Below, in pieces: positions 35,495 to 46,555 of a stretch of 64,000 nucleotides of DNA (position 1 is its first letter; every line of letters begins with the position of its first letter). This DNA is from Wurfbainia villosa. Its lineage: Eukaryota; Streptophyta; Magnoliopsida; Zingiberales; Zingiberaceae. The position numbers and the translations under genes are program-made. The notes beneath the pieces are model-generated. The model did not search any database. It was not told the DNA's origin and saw nothing but the letters and a program-made list of their open reading frames with translations. Location of the stretch: positions 46,737,359 through 46,801,358 of the forward strand of contig CM046004.1 in the NCBI GenBank assembly GCA_025175895.1, written 5' to 3'.

Positions 35495-35790
35495 GTATTT
35501 GGCATGTAAAGTCCAAGCATGAGTCTTGGCAAGGAAAAGTCCAAGCATTGGTCTTGGCATGGAAAGTCCAGCATGAGTCTTGGCATGGAAAGTCCAAGCA
35601 TGGGTCTTGGCATGGAAAGTCCAACATGGGATGGCAAGGGAAAGTCAAAGCTTGAGTCTTGGCATTTGAGAAGTCCAAGGGGTTTGATATTGGCGGCGTA
35701 AAGTCCAAGCGGGTGTCTTGGCAGCATAAGTCCAATGGTTGACGGCGTAAACTCCAAGTGGAGTCTTGGCAGCGTATGTCCAAATGTGCC
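35495..35790 (+). repeat. CCAAG/CTTGG minisatellite in D 5' LTR
   Basis: Units of about 27 bp near GGAAAGTCCAAGCATGGGTC followed by TTGGCAT. Each unit has CCAAG and CTTGG in inverted arrangement. The 3' LTR array is about 61 bp longer. Confidence 0.87.
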
Positions 35791-35997
35791 TTGGTGGTAT
35801 AAACACCGTTAGCATGACATAGCCGATGAAAGCACCTGAAGGCTAGCGCGATGGATGAACAAGTCATGGATGACATGGAGGGATCCGAGACGCGTGAGCC
35901 TGATGGAGGTGGCTAGAAGGCTTAGGTCTAGGCTAAGGGTGGTCTAACAAGTATTGGGGAACCATACTTGGGCTAAACCCTCATGTTTGAGGTGTGT

Positions 35998-36350
35998 CAG
36001 TCGACTGGTGTCATATGACAGTCGACTGGTGAGAGTCAACTATGGTTTGATTGCAGGATGTGTCCCAGCAGTAGACTGCTAGAGGTGGGCAGTCGTCTGC
36101 TGGCTCGAGCAGTCGACTGATCATGTGATCAGTCTACTGGTGCTCGAGGAATTGGGCACAGAATGAAGTCTCACTCGACCGCTGCGGTCAGCAGTCGAGT
36201 AATGGCTTGATCAGTCGACTGATGGTCATAATCAATCGACTGATGATGGATCCGTTAGATTTTTCCAGCGTGGATCTAGCCGTTATCTCATGACAACAGT
36301 GGCATCAGTCGACTCATGGTTCTCGAGAAGTCGATTGATCGACATTTTCC
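35998..36350 (+). repeat. Cluster of CAGTCGACTG palindromes
   Basis: Exact copies of the 10-bp palindrome are at 35998, 36019, 36110 and 36212, with many one- or two-base variants between (for example near 36067, 36093, 36130 and 36306). The same cluster is in the D 3' LTR and in H and E. Confidence 0.75.
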
Positions 36351-36865
36351 AGCACAGGTAGAAGATTTAAATAGAGCTCGTGAAGGAGGAAAAAGCTAAT
36401 GGTTCTTGAGCATCCTTGGGGTGATTTGTTGCTGCAAATCAGGGTCTCCAAGGCCATTCTTCAAGCAACCAAAAGCAAGCAATCCAAAGGCATTCGTAAA
36501 GTGTTTTCTTTACTTGTATTGCATTGTATTTCATTATAATTGCTTAATGTTTTTAGTTTATTATTGTAAACTATTTTAAGAGGTTTCTCCACTTCCGACG
36601 TGTTATCGAGAAGGAGTTTATTGCTTATTGGTGTTTGTGGCTTCGCTAGAGCTCTTTAGAGCTCGATCCGTGGAGTATGAACCATTCGGTTCCGAACCAT
36701 GTTATATTCTTGTGTTCTTGTGTGATTGTCTATTTTGTTATTGTTATTATTATTTATATTCCGCTGCGCTAATGAAAATTGTAGACGAACACGAGAATGT
36801 ATTTCATCGACGCATAGCACGATGCTTTTCACCCCTTCTCTAGCGTTCCAACGATCCCCTACAAG

Positions 36866-36877
36866 TGGTATCAGAGC
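36866..36877 (+). other. Primer binding site (D)
   Basis: TGGTATCAGAGC, two bases after the LTR end, complementary to initiator tRNA-Met. Confidence 0.92.
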
Positions 36878-36931
36878 GAGGCCACTCTTGAAAGTTTAAC
36901 AACTGAGGGAGCACGCCAAAGGGTGAAGAAG

Positions 36932-37930
36932 ATGGAATTCCAAGACAATCTTGGATGGGACATCAACACTCCACCACCATATGACCGAGAAGATTTTCCG
37001 ATGTGGAGAGCAAGAATGGAGACATTCTTGATGATGGACATAGAGGATTGATTCATCTTCATAGAAGGCTTTGAGCCTCCAAGGGACAAGAAAGGAGAAG
37101 TCCTCAAGTTAAAGAAATGGACCCAAGAGCAAAGGCTAAAATTCAAGACCGAAGTCAAGGTAACAAAACTTTTAGAAAATTTGATACCTAATGATGTTTT
37201 GTCTAGGCAAGGTGAATATCTAGACGCCATTGAGCCATGGAAAAGATTGGCAAAATTCCATGAAGAGCTTCGCTCAATTCAAGAAGAAAAGGAAGAGGAG
37301 GAAGAGAGCTCATCCTCACAAGCAAGTGAGGATTCGAAAGTTGATAGGGAGTCAACTTCCGAATCGATGGAAGAAGTGGAAGAAGTTGAAAAAGCATCCA
37401 CCTCTAGGACTGAGGGGGAGGAAGTTAGAGCATCCACTTTGGAGCAAGAGCAAAGTCAAGAAGAAGCTTCTATTTTCGGTCAAGAAGAAGAGCAAGCTCA
37501 ACCTTCCACCACGACCCTAGGTAACTCAAACATATCAATTTGTAATAAAAATCATATCATATGTTTTGAGTATAGGGAAGTCGGGCACTACAAGAGCAAG
37601 TGCCCAAAGAAAGTAAAGAAAGCTCCTCCGCCGCCTAAAAGTCAACAAAAGTCAAAGGATGCCGGTCCCCCAACAACTAAAAGCAAGGAGCAAGTCATTT
37701 GCTTTAAATGCCGACAACCGAGACACTACCGGAATCAATGCCCAAAGGGGGAGAAGAAGACTCAAAGGGGAGCATCACAAGTAGGGGAGCCTCTAAGGCA
37801 AACCCTAAGGTATATTGCAATGCTCCTTCTTTACCTAAAAGGCAAAAGCATGCTTTTAATTCTCTTGCTATCTCTCATGAAAAGCATGTTAGAAATAACA
37901 AATATTTTTGTTTAGGAGCTAAAAGTGTCC
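36932..37930 (+). pseudogene. SIRE-like gag with two zinc knuckles (element D)
   Basis: It starts MEFQDNLGWDINTPPPYDRE 66 bases after the PBS. A TGA at 37049-37051 (Trp to stop) interrupts the frame after MMDIED, then it is open to 37915. After about 100 residues there is a long acidic, Ser/Glu-rich stretch, then a degenerate knuckle CFEYREVGHYKSKC (second Cys is Tyr) and a standard CCHC knuckle CFKCRQPRHYRNQC. Past the second knuckle the frame drifts relative to the next coding block. It is a gag (nucleocapsid type), without any enzyme downstream. A single readthrough or reversion would open it, but as read it is broken. Confidence 0.82.
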
Positions 37931-38042
37931 ACTTGGAAATAAGGAGAAATTTGGGACTAATGTCCCTAGAAAATTTTTACCTAAGTAGTCTATTAGGAAA
38001 ATAGGAGAACACCTAGATCTTAATCCCAAATAGACTAGGCAT

Positions 38043-38612
38043 ATGCCTAGAAAGGACAATGCCCAAAGACCAAATCAAAATTCAAAAATTGGGCAATTAA
38101 AATTAGAAAATCAAGCCTTGAGGTCAAGGCTTGAGAAATTAGAAAAGTCCTTCAAGAAGATGCAAAATCAAATAAAAGGGTCAAATAGTCAAAGTCAAGG
38201 GTCTAGGACTCAATGTCAACACCTAGGACCTAAAAGACAAAAGTCATCCAAGGGCAAGCAAGGTTTGGGTCACAAACCTAAGCCTAAGATGACTTATCAT
38301 AGTGTTCCATTTGATTATGGAACACAAACTAGGTCAAGGAAGACTAAGGTCAATGGGGAAGTCATCCCTAGAGTTGACCAAGGTATGTGCATAGTGTCTA
38401 GGGTTTCAAGGAAACCTAGGGAAGCCACTAAGAAGGTTGCAAGGGGAGTTACCCCTAGAGTCAACCTAGGTAAGACCACAATGACCAAGGCTAACAAGCC
38501 TAAAAGGGTCATTAGGAAGGTATCTAGGGAGATTATCCCTAAGGAATACCTAGTAAACCCTAGGAGCTCAAATAGGTTTTGGGTTCCTAAGAGCGTGATT
38601 AATTCGCGCTAG
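38043..38612 (+). pseudogene. Gag-pol linker-like ORF with coiled coil (element D)
   Basis: 189 residues, very basic. Residues about 18-48 (IGQLKLENQALRSRLEKLEK onward) form a heptad-like coiled coil. The rest is Lys/Arg/Gln-rich and ends near RFWVPKSVI. In SIRE-like elements a similar basic region sits between gag and protease. Here the frame ends and no protease follows. Upstream in the same frame are readable residues with stops (VPRKFLPK-stop, LNPK-stop), so this start is not certain. It may be a shared structural part rather than a separate gene. Confidence 0.55.
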
Positions 38613-40421
38613 ATGGGTTTAAGGTGTGCCAACTTTAAATGGAAGGGTAGTTAATCTAACCATGATAAAGGTGTCACTTTAGGTAATTTTCAAAGTTATG
38701 GATACCTTGAAAATAGATTTGATATTATGATCCTAAAAGATTTTAGGATGTGCCAATATAGTTTTGGAATTATGAAAAATCAATTAAATTGGCACAATTT
38801 AGGATTAGAGGTTATAGTGTGTCATTTTGGGTTTTTGGCACACTTTGGAGTTTAGTGATAAAGTGGCAAAATACAATTAATAAGATCAAATGACAACTAA
38901 TATTAAAATTAGGTATTATTATACCTATATATTTTATATGTCATGCCTTGATTGCCACAAAACATGCCATGACATCATGTTTATTTTTATCATTTATTTG
39001 TCATGATCATGTTTAGGGTTAGGTTAAATGTCATGTGCTTTTAGATTATATCATATGTCATGACATCATGATCATTAGTCATTCTTAATTATTCTATTAT
39101 TTATGCCATGATCATACTTCATGCATTTAATTTGATTAAAATTGAGTTAAGGACTTTGGCAAGACTTGGAGTCCCATTTATAAGGGAATCAAGTAGGGTT
39201 GCCTTAGGAAAATGCATGAAACCCTAGATTAGGAGAACAAAACCCACATCTCACATTATATTGATATGTATGTGTATTTATACACCCTAGATACATGTGA
39301 GATGCTTGGATATGAGTTAAGTTCAAGTTGCATAGTTTTTGCATCTAGATGAACTAAAACTCATCTAATTTCATTGTGTGCATCATTGGGAAAGCTTGGG
39401 TACAAGTCATGTACATTGAGCCCAAGGAATATGATCTAAAATAAGGTTTTGAAAAAATTTTAAAATCCTTTTGAAAAACCTTGGTGAAGTCTATCTTTTG
39501 ATAGCAATCACCATTGATAAGATTGATATAAAGTGAGCTAAAACTTTGAAGTTTTTATTCACATTTGGATTTTGTATCAATTTTGATATTTTATGGGTAA
39601 AATATTTTTCTATTATTTTTCACCCATTGTATGTGTCATAAGTATTATAGGTATGAATTTTCGTAAGTTTTGATATACGTATAATTATTTATGAATTTTC
39701 AAAATCTATTTTTGATAATTGAAATTCTGGAATTTCAGTTATCATTCGATTACCTTGGTGGCGATCGGTGATGAATGATTAATGTGATCGGTAATTTTGG
39801 GAAAACAAGAATGTTTAGCCCGTGTTCAGCTACGGTTAAGGTCTCTAACCACTCCTAACCCTAGGATATGCTTTGGGAAGTATTAGAAAGGGTGAAAATC
39901 CATTGGATATGGATTAGGAGAGTTATTTAGGGTTTGTATCAAATTTAAGGTGTTGGAAAGTTCAATGTTGAATTTCTAACCTTATTTTTGATGGATTAGA
40001 GTTCCTATTGGCTTAGGGACTTCCCACGGACATTGTTGGTGCAATGGTCAAGGGGGAGCAAGTCTTTAGGAGGAGGTATCCATCATGGGATGATGGATGA
40101 TACTTTTCCTAATGAGGAGGAAAATGAGATTTTAAGATACCCAATTTGGAAATTAGGAGAGTATAGGATTTCCTCTCTTGAGTGATATGGGACTTATCAC
40201 TAGAAAGATGGTAGACATCCTAAGTATCCTTGGACCAAGGGGGAGATTGTAAGATCTCATTGGATATGAGACATTGACCTCCTTGGAGAGTAAACCTTTT
40301 TGATGTATGTCAAAAAGGGGGAGAATGTGAACTTACCAATTTGGGATAATTGGTAAGGGAATATGAGTTAGTGTTCTAACTCAAAGGTATATGTTTTTGT
40401 CAAACATCAAAAAAGGGGAGA
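38613..40421 (+). other. Long 3' untranslated region and polypurine tracts (element D)
   Basis: 1.8 kb without coding signal, AT-rich. Four AAGGGGGAG-type tracts occur near 40049, 40239, 40316 and 40410; the last abuts the 3' LTR and is the likely primer. GATGTATGTCAAA and GTCAAACATCAAA stand beside the last two. Element E has the same block on the other strand. Confidence 0.8.
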
Positions 40422-42086
40422 TTGTTCGTGCAATCGGCCCAGGTCATGATTGACCGGACTCGAGTTTGTCTCGAGTGATGCTTTGATGTTTGACAAAGTG
40501 AGTTGACATTGATGTTTGACATTAATGTCTATTGATATTTTGGGGATATTGTTTATACAATCAAACCGGGTTATGTTTAACCGGACTCAAGTTTGACTCG
40601 AGGGAGACTTTGATGGTTGACTAGAGTTGACCATGTAATGGAAAGTCCAAGTCTTGAGTACTTGGCTTGTAAAGTCCAAGCATGGGTCTTGGCAAGGAAA
40701 AGTCCATTCCAAGTCTTGAGTACTTGGCATATAATGTCCAAGCATGGGTCTTGGCAAGGAAAAGTCCAAGCATGGGTCTTGGCATGGAAAGTCCAGCATG
40801 GGTCTTGGCATGGAAAGTCCAAGCATGGGTCTTGGCATGGAAAGTCCAACATGGGTTGGCAAGGTAAAGTCCAAGCTTGAGTCTTGGCATTTGAAAAGTC
40901 CAAGGGATTTGATATTGGCGGCGTAAAGTCCAAGCGGGAGTCTTGGCAGCATAAGTCCAATGGTTGACAGCGTAAAATCCAAGCGGAGTCTTGGCGGCGT
41001 AAGTCCAAATATGCCTTGGCGGTATAGACACTATTAGCATGACATTGCCGATGAAAGCACTTGAAGGCTAGCGCGATGGATGAACAAGTCATGGATGACT
41101 TGGAGGGATCCAAGAGGCGTGAGGCTGATAGAGGTGGCTAGAAGACTTAGGTCTAGGCTAACGGTGGTCTAGCAAGTATGGGGGAATCATACTTGGGCTA
41201 ATACCTCATGTTTGAGGTGTGTCAGTCGACTTGTGTCTTATGACAGTCAACTGGTGAGAGTCAACTAGGGTTTGACTACGGGATGTGTCCCAGTAGTCGA
41301 CTGCCAGAGGTGGACAGTCGACTACTAGCTCGAGCAGTGGACTGATCATGTGATCAGTCGACTAGTGCTTGAGGAATTGGGCACAGAATGGAGTCTCACT
41401 CGACCGCTGCGGTCAGCAGTCGAGTGATGGCTTGATCAGTCGACTGATGGTTGTAATTAGTCAACTAATGATGGATCCATTGGATATTTCCAGCGTGGAT
41501 CTAGTCGTTGTCTTACGACAACAGTGGCATCAGTCGACTGATGGTCCCGAGTCGTCGACTGATTGGCATTTTCCAGCACAGGTAGAAGCTTTAAATTGAG
41601 CTCGTGAAGGAGGAAAAAGCTAAGGGTTCTTGAGCATCCTTAGGGTGATTTATTGCTTCAAATCAAGGTCTCCAAGGCCATTCTTCAAGCAACCAAAAGT
41701 AAGCAATCAAAAGGCATTCGTAAAGTGTTTTCTTTACTTGTATTGCATTGTATTTCATTATAATTGCTTGTTGTATTTAGTTTATTGTTGTAAATTGTTG
41801 TAAGAGGTTTCTCCACCTCCGACGTGTTATCAAGAAGGAGTTTATTTCTTAGTGGTGTTTGTGGCATTGCTAGAGCTCTTTAGAGCTGGATCCGTGGAGT
41901 AGGAATCATTCAGTTGCAAACCACGTTATATTCTTGTGTTCTTGTATGATTGTCTATTTCGTTATTGTTATTATTATCTATATTCTGCTGTGCTAATGAA
42001 AATTGTAGACGAACACGAGAACGTATTCCATCGACGCATAGCATGACGCTATTCACCCCGCTCTAGCGTTCAAACGATCCCCTACA
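40422..42086 (+). repeat. 3' LTR of element D
   Basis: TGTTCGTGCAATCGGCCC to GATCCCCTACA, 1665 bp, closely matching the 5' LTR. The main length difference is about 61 bp of extra repeat units near 40698-40760. Minisatellite 40640-41010, palindrome cluster 41222-41570. Confidence 0.93.
40640..41010 (+). repeat. CCAAG/CTTGG minisatellite in D 3' LTR
   Basis: Same units as the 5' array, with one extra block of the type TCCAAGTCTTGAGTACTTGG. Confidence 0.87.
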
Positions 42087-43027
42087 CATTCGGGCTGGAT
42101 TTTGCCTTGCAATCGACTGATCGGGACCATCAGTAGACTTATCTTGTAGCCATGATGAGACAACTACATTAGCCACATTGGATAAGTTCCAACGAATAGA
42201 CCATTAGTCGACTGATTATACCCATCAGTCGAATGATTGGGTCATCACTCGGCTGCCAAACCCTAATAGCCAACTCGGTAACCTTCTGTGCCTGAAATCT
42301 TGACCAGCAGTGGACTGATCTCTATATCATTCGACTGCTAAGGCCATCAGTCAACTGCCCAATGTTGGCAGTCGACTGCTAGGCCATTTCCTACAAACGA
42401 ACACCAGTTCACTCACAATAGTCGATTGACCATAGTCCTAGTCGATTGATACACCTCAAACATGAGGTTTTAACCCCAAGAATGGTGCCCCCATACTTGC
42501 TAGACCACCCTTATCCTAGACCTACGCCTTCTAGCCACCTCCATCAGCCTCACACTAGTCAGATCCCTCCAAGTCATCCATACGCTAGCCTTCAGGTACT
42601 TCCATTAGCTATTGTCATGCTAATTGGGTCTACACCGCCAAGGCACATTGGGCTTACGCTGGCAATACTACCAGTTACGTATTACTAAGCACCAATTGGA
42701 CTTCGCGCAAATATTCCCCTTGGACTTCTCAATTACCAAGACTCAAGCTTGGACTTTCCCTTGCCAACCAATGTTGGACTTTCCATGCCAAGACTCATGC
42801 TTGGACTTTTCCTTGCCAAGACCCATGCTTGGACTTTCCATGCCAAGACTCAAACTTGGACTTTTCCCATGACAATGGTCAAACCATCGTCAAACATCAA
42901 ATATGACCTGGGTCAATTTCACCAACAATCTCCCCAACACTTGTCAGACATCAATGTCAAATATCAAAACACTACTCGAGTCCAACTTGAGTCTGGTAAA
43001 TCATGATCTGGGTCGATTGCACCAACA

Positions 43028-43420
43028 ATCTCCCCCTATTTGATATTTGACAAAAACCAAACACTTTTGAGTTAGACCTAAATCCTAACTCAAATCTTCT
43101 TACCAATTATCCCAAATTGGTAGATTCACTTTCTCCCCCTTTTTGACATACATCAAAAAGGTTCTCCCCAAGGAGGTCAATGTCTCATATCCAAAGAGAT
43201 CTTACAATCGCCCCCTTGGTCCAAAAACATCTAGGATGCCTATAATCTTCCTAGTGATATGTGTCATATCACTTAAGAGAGGCAATCCTAACTTCTCCAA
43301 AATTCTCCACATTCTCCTCCTCATGAGAAAAAAAGACATCCATCATCCCATGATGGATACCCCCCCTAAAGGCTTGCTCCCCCTTGACCATTGCACCAAC
43401 AATGTCCTTGGGAAGTCCCT
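43028..43420 (-). other. 3' untranslated region of element E, first part
   Basis: On the minus strand it resembles 40030-40421 of D, including the repeated AAGGGGGAG tracts (seen here as CTCCCCCTT near 43033, 43135, 43210 and 43377). F is inserted after TCCCT (43416-43420). Confidence 0.82.
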
Positions 43421-45260
43421 TGTTAGTGAAAGCCCTAGAGCCAATCATGTGATGATTGCTGTATGGACTTTATTGTATCATATTCCTATTTATAAAGGCA
43501 TGGTTATTATATTTACTTGTATTGATGCCAAATAACTAAGTATAATAACATCCTTGAGTAGTATGTTCTTATCTATATCAATCGATTAGTTGAATCGATA
43601 ATGAGATGATATAGAGAACACTACTCTTAATCATTCCTAGTCAAGTATTAACATTCAGGGACAATGTTAATGCGTAGAGACTAGCATGTAGGTCAATACG
43701 ATGACTTGATCTCACAAGTCATGGATATGAGATATAAAGTTGACACATGGGTATGCATTAGAGAATGTATACTGAATGACCCGGCATGAGAGAGTATCAT
43801 GGATCATTATATGAGTATCATATACTTTCTCATGTGGCTATTAGTATGACTATTAGTCCTTAGACCTGAAGTCACCATGGTTCCCTACATAAGGAGTTGC
43901 ATACTTTGACTTCGTCAAACGTCACCCGTAAATGGGTGGACTATAAAGGCGATTACTGGGTTTGTGATAAATTATGCGGAGGGTTGTGAGTGATGTAGAT
44001 GGGATCTATCCCTCCTATATGACGGGGGTGACATCGATATTTTTGATAGAGTGAGATCACGAAGGGCATGGCCATGCCCAAATGAGTCAATATGATATAT
44101 TGAGCTCATTTGATTAGAGTGAGTCCACTTGGAGTTCAAGATATAGATTGTACCAAGGATGACACGATCTGTGCCTCATTTGGTCAATCTAGATATCAAG
44201 GATAGAAGGATATTATAACATATTGTGAGAGTCACAATTAGTAGTCACAAAGGTGATGTTGGAGCTCAACATTCTTGTAACTTGGGTAGCAATAATGTGT
44301 TGCTAGATACCACTCATTGCTTATGTTCCTAAATCGGTTTAAGGACATTGCCAATGTTACAAGAACCAATAGGGTCACACACAAAGGGCAATTAGATGGA
44401 GATTAGGTTCATATGATGAACCATGAGGATTAGGCTCATGGGATGAACCAAATTGGATTAAGAGTAATCCAAATTAGGCTAATTGAGTTAGACTCAAGTT
44501 GATTCAAGTGTTGAATGAGTCTAATTTAGATTTGATTCATCAAATCAATTTAAATTAATGAATAGAGATTCATTAAATTAAAAATGTCTTGAATCAAATG
44601 GTTGAATTTGATCAACCATGGGAGATAAGAGGTCAAGTTTGACTTGACTTGATAGGGAAGATGAAAGGTCAAGTTTGACTTGATGAAATACCATGTCATG
44701 ATGATGACTTGGCATGGCCGGGCAATGATGATGCTCCACATCATCATTGACTTATCAATTGGTGCCACCTCATGAGGGAGACCAAGAGCCATTTGCTCTT
44801 GGAGTTACATGCATGCATGTAACTCCCACCCATTGAAGTGGTCGGCCACTTCTTGATGAGGTGAATTTGATTTTGGGTAACTCCATCTTCTTCTTCCTTG
44901 GATCATCTTCTTCCTTGGTTCTCTTCCTCTCTTGCTCTCCCAAAACCTCCATTCCCGAGACCTTCAAGGAGTGCTAGCACACTCAAGATTGTCTTTGCTC
45001 CACCTATTTCTTGTGTGGATACCAATAGAGGAGTGTGCACTTGACACTCTCGATTTTCGGCAATCCATTTGGACGTGCGGGATAAGCGAAGGGCATCGCT
45101 TCAAGGGTAACTTCTTATCATGTAGATCTAGAGTAGATCTAAAGGTATTTAACACATACATGTTAGTTTTATTATTTTATACTTCGCACTGATCCGTGGC
45201 CGGGGCTTCCGAGGTTTCCACAACACAAAAAGCGGTTTTTTCGGCTCGGAAAACCCAACA
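43421..45260 (+). repeat. LTR1 (5' LTR) of element F
   Basis: TGTTAGTGAAAGCCCTAGAG to GAAAACCCAACA, 1840 bp, the same length as LTR3. It contains a 26-bp perfect palindrome at 44801-44826. Confidence 0.93.
44801..44826. repeat. 26-bp perfect palindrome in F LTR1
   Basis: The 20-base core is GTTACATGCATGCATGTAAC, extended by GGA on the left and TCC on the right. It holds CATGCATG, an RY-type motif. The same full palindrome is in LTR3 (56137-56162); LTR2 keeps only the core (52119-52138). Confidence 0.9.
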
Positions 45261-45261
45261 G

Positions 45262-45273
45262 TGGTATCAGAGA
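45262..45273 (+). other. Primer binding site (F)
   Basis: TGGTATCAGAGA, one base after the LTR. It differs from TGGTATCAGAGC only in the last base. Confidence 0.88.
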
Positions 45274-46070
45274 CACGTGCGAAGCATGCATGTGTTTTTA
45301 TTTTTGTAGTTTTTGTATGAGATATAAAAAATACATAATTTTATGTTTCTATAAATTTCCTATTTTTATAGAATTTTTGGGTATTTTTCTCGAAGAGTCG
45401 AAGCAACGAGTGTTGGGACACTTGTAGGCTTCAACCATCGAGAAAAACTCTCCGAAACGGCGAGTTCTTGCTTTAGGTTTTTGGGACAGTGACTTAAATC
45501 GCTGTAAAATCATAGTAGGGACACTCACAAAGTTTATTTTACGAGTATGGGCGCTGACCCTAACCCCGAAAGGGGCCTTGTCCCGCGATCGTGCCCGGAA
45601 ATCGCTTTGCGGGATCGTTACGGAGAGGTGACTCATAAAATTGAAAAAAAATGGAATAATTATAGAAATTTTCTATAAAATACAAAATTTAGAATTATGT
45701 ATAATTCTGTGATGGTCATGTCCCAAGAACACCAATGTGATTGAACTCAATGTGTTGTAATTCATAATACGGTCTGCGTGCCATTTTTGTGGTTGTGCGT
45801 GTTGTATAGTGTATGCAACCTACACGTCGTGTCTCTTCTTTTGAAATTCTAGTTGTAAATGGTTTTAGACTCGAATGTAACTCGAGTTTTATATTTGTAA
45901 TATACAAAATGGAGCGGTGGAATGTCCACTTGTAGACGAAGTTACGAGAAGGGTGCCGACAACGCATGGCGGTCAAAGGAAGCGCTTGGAGAAGCCGCTA
46001 GCCTTAGGTTGACCATCCAATCTTCTCATTGGCTTGAGAAGATCGTAGTAGGGTCATGACCACATCATAG

Positions 46071-46092
46071 TTAATTATATATATATATATGT

Positions 46093-46132
<40 letters not shown>

Positions 46133-46261
46133 GCTTGTATGTATGTGATGCATGCTAGTATAATAATACTTGTATGTATATGATGCATGCTAGGATATTT
46201 TCTTGTATGTATATAATGCATGCTAGAATAATCCTTGTATGTATGTGATGCATGCTAATAT
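46071..46261. repeat. AT microsatellite and four ~33-bp direct repeats
   Basis: (AT)n at 46071-46128, with one GTTG interruption. Then units beginning CTTGTATGTATGTGATGCAT at 46134, 46169, 46202 and 46234, with periods 35, 33 and 32. Each contains GATGCATGCTA. Confidence 0.85.
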
Positions 46262-46555
46262 AGGATAATAAAGGCCTTAATGCGTATATGATACACATTA
46301 CGATTAGATTAGATCTTAATCGAATCAACTCGTAAATGCCTACCAAGTCCTTGATACCCATCACTACCTCGATCATTTATAGTTGTTGAATCTGCCAAAG
46401 CAGAGCAATGCATATTATCTTGGTAGGGTGCGGAGGGACAATCTTGGTCCCGCCTATCACGGCTTGGGTTAGTGTAAGCTCAATTAGATTGAGTAAAAAC
46501 TAGTTAACTCAATTGGATCGAGTATAACTATAGGCATATTCTAACCGTTGGAAAG

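Larger units (their letters stand above)
35260..36863 (+). repeat. 5' LTR of element D
   Basis: TGTTGGTGCAATCGGCCC to GATCCCCTACA, 1604 bp. It contains a minisatellite (35495-35790), a cluster of CAGTCGACTG palindromes (35998-36350) and TTTAAATAG (36366-36374) as a possible TATA-like element. Confidence 0.93.
35255..42091 (+). mobile_element. Element D: pol-less LTR-gag-LTR retrotransposon with CATTC target duplication
   Basis: D runs 35260-42086 (6827 bp) between exact CATTC copies at 35255-35259 and 42087-42091. 5' LTR 35260-36863, PBS 36866, gag-like frame 36932-37930, a second frame 38043-38612, a 1.8-kb non-coding 3' region, polypurine tract, 3' LTR 40422-42086. No protease, integrase, RT or RNase H is present. 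Exact target copies and matching LTRs show it was mobilised in this form or lost pol without touching its borders. It would need enzymes from a SIRE-like helper. Confidence 0.92.
34767..43027 (-). repeat. 3' LTR of element E, split by D
   Basis: On the minus strand it runs from TGTTGGTGCAATCGACCC (43027) through 42092, then from 35259 to CGTTCCTACA (34767). About 1.43 kb without D. Visible are the CCAAG/CTTGG array (42600-42870), AGTCGACT words and an end similar to the D LTR. Confidence 0.85.

Noticed and set aside
37203..37397. Antisense frame over the D gag acidic region
   Set aside because: It is the mirror of Glu/Ser-rich coding sequence and has no independent support.
40617..40880. Open frames over the CCAAG/CTTGG minisatellites
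   Set aside because: Frames stay open only because a 27-bp unit without stops is repeated. The products are repetitive Trp/Gly/Ser or Cys/Asp strings in several frames at once.
44770..44967. Minus-strand 65-codon frame identical in LTR1 and LTR3 of F (also 56106-56303)
   Set aside because: The two substitutions there are both silent in this frame, which is too few to show selection. LTR2 does not keep the frame, and it contains the palindrome.
45262..45273. A TATA box for the F LTRs (GGACTATAAAGG near 43946)
   Set aside because: The word is present in all three LTRs, but its position early in a 1.8-kb LTR and the lack of other promoter marks leave it unsupported.
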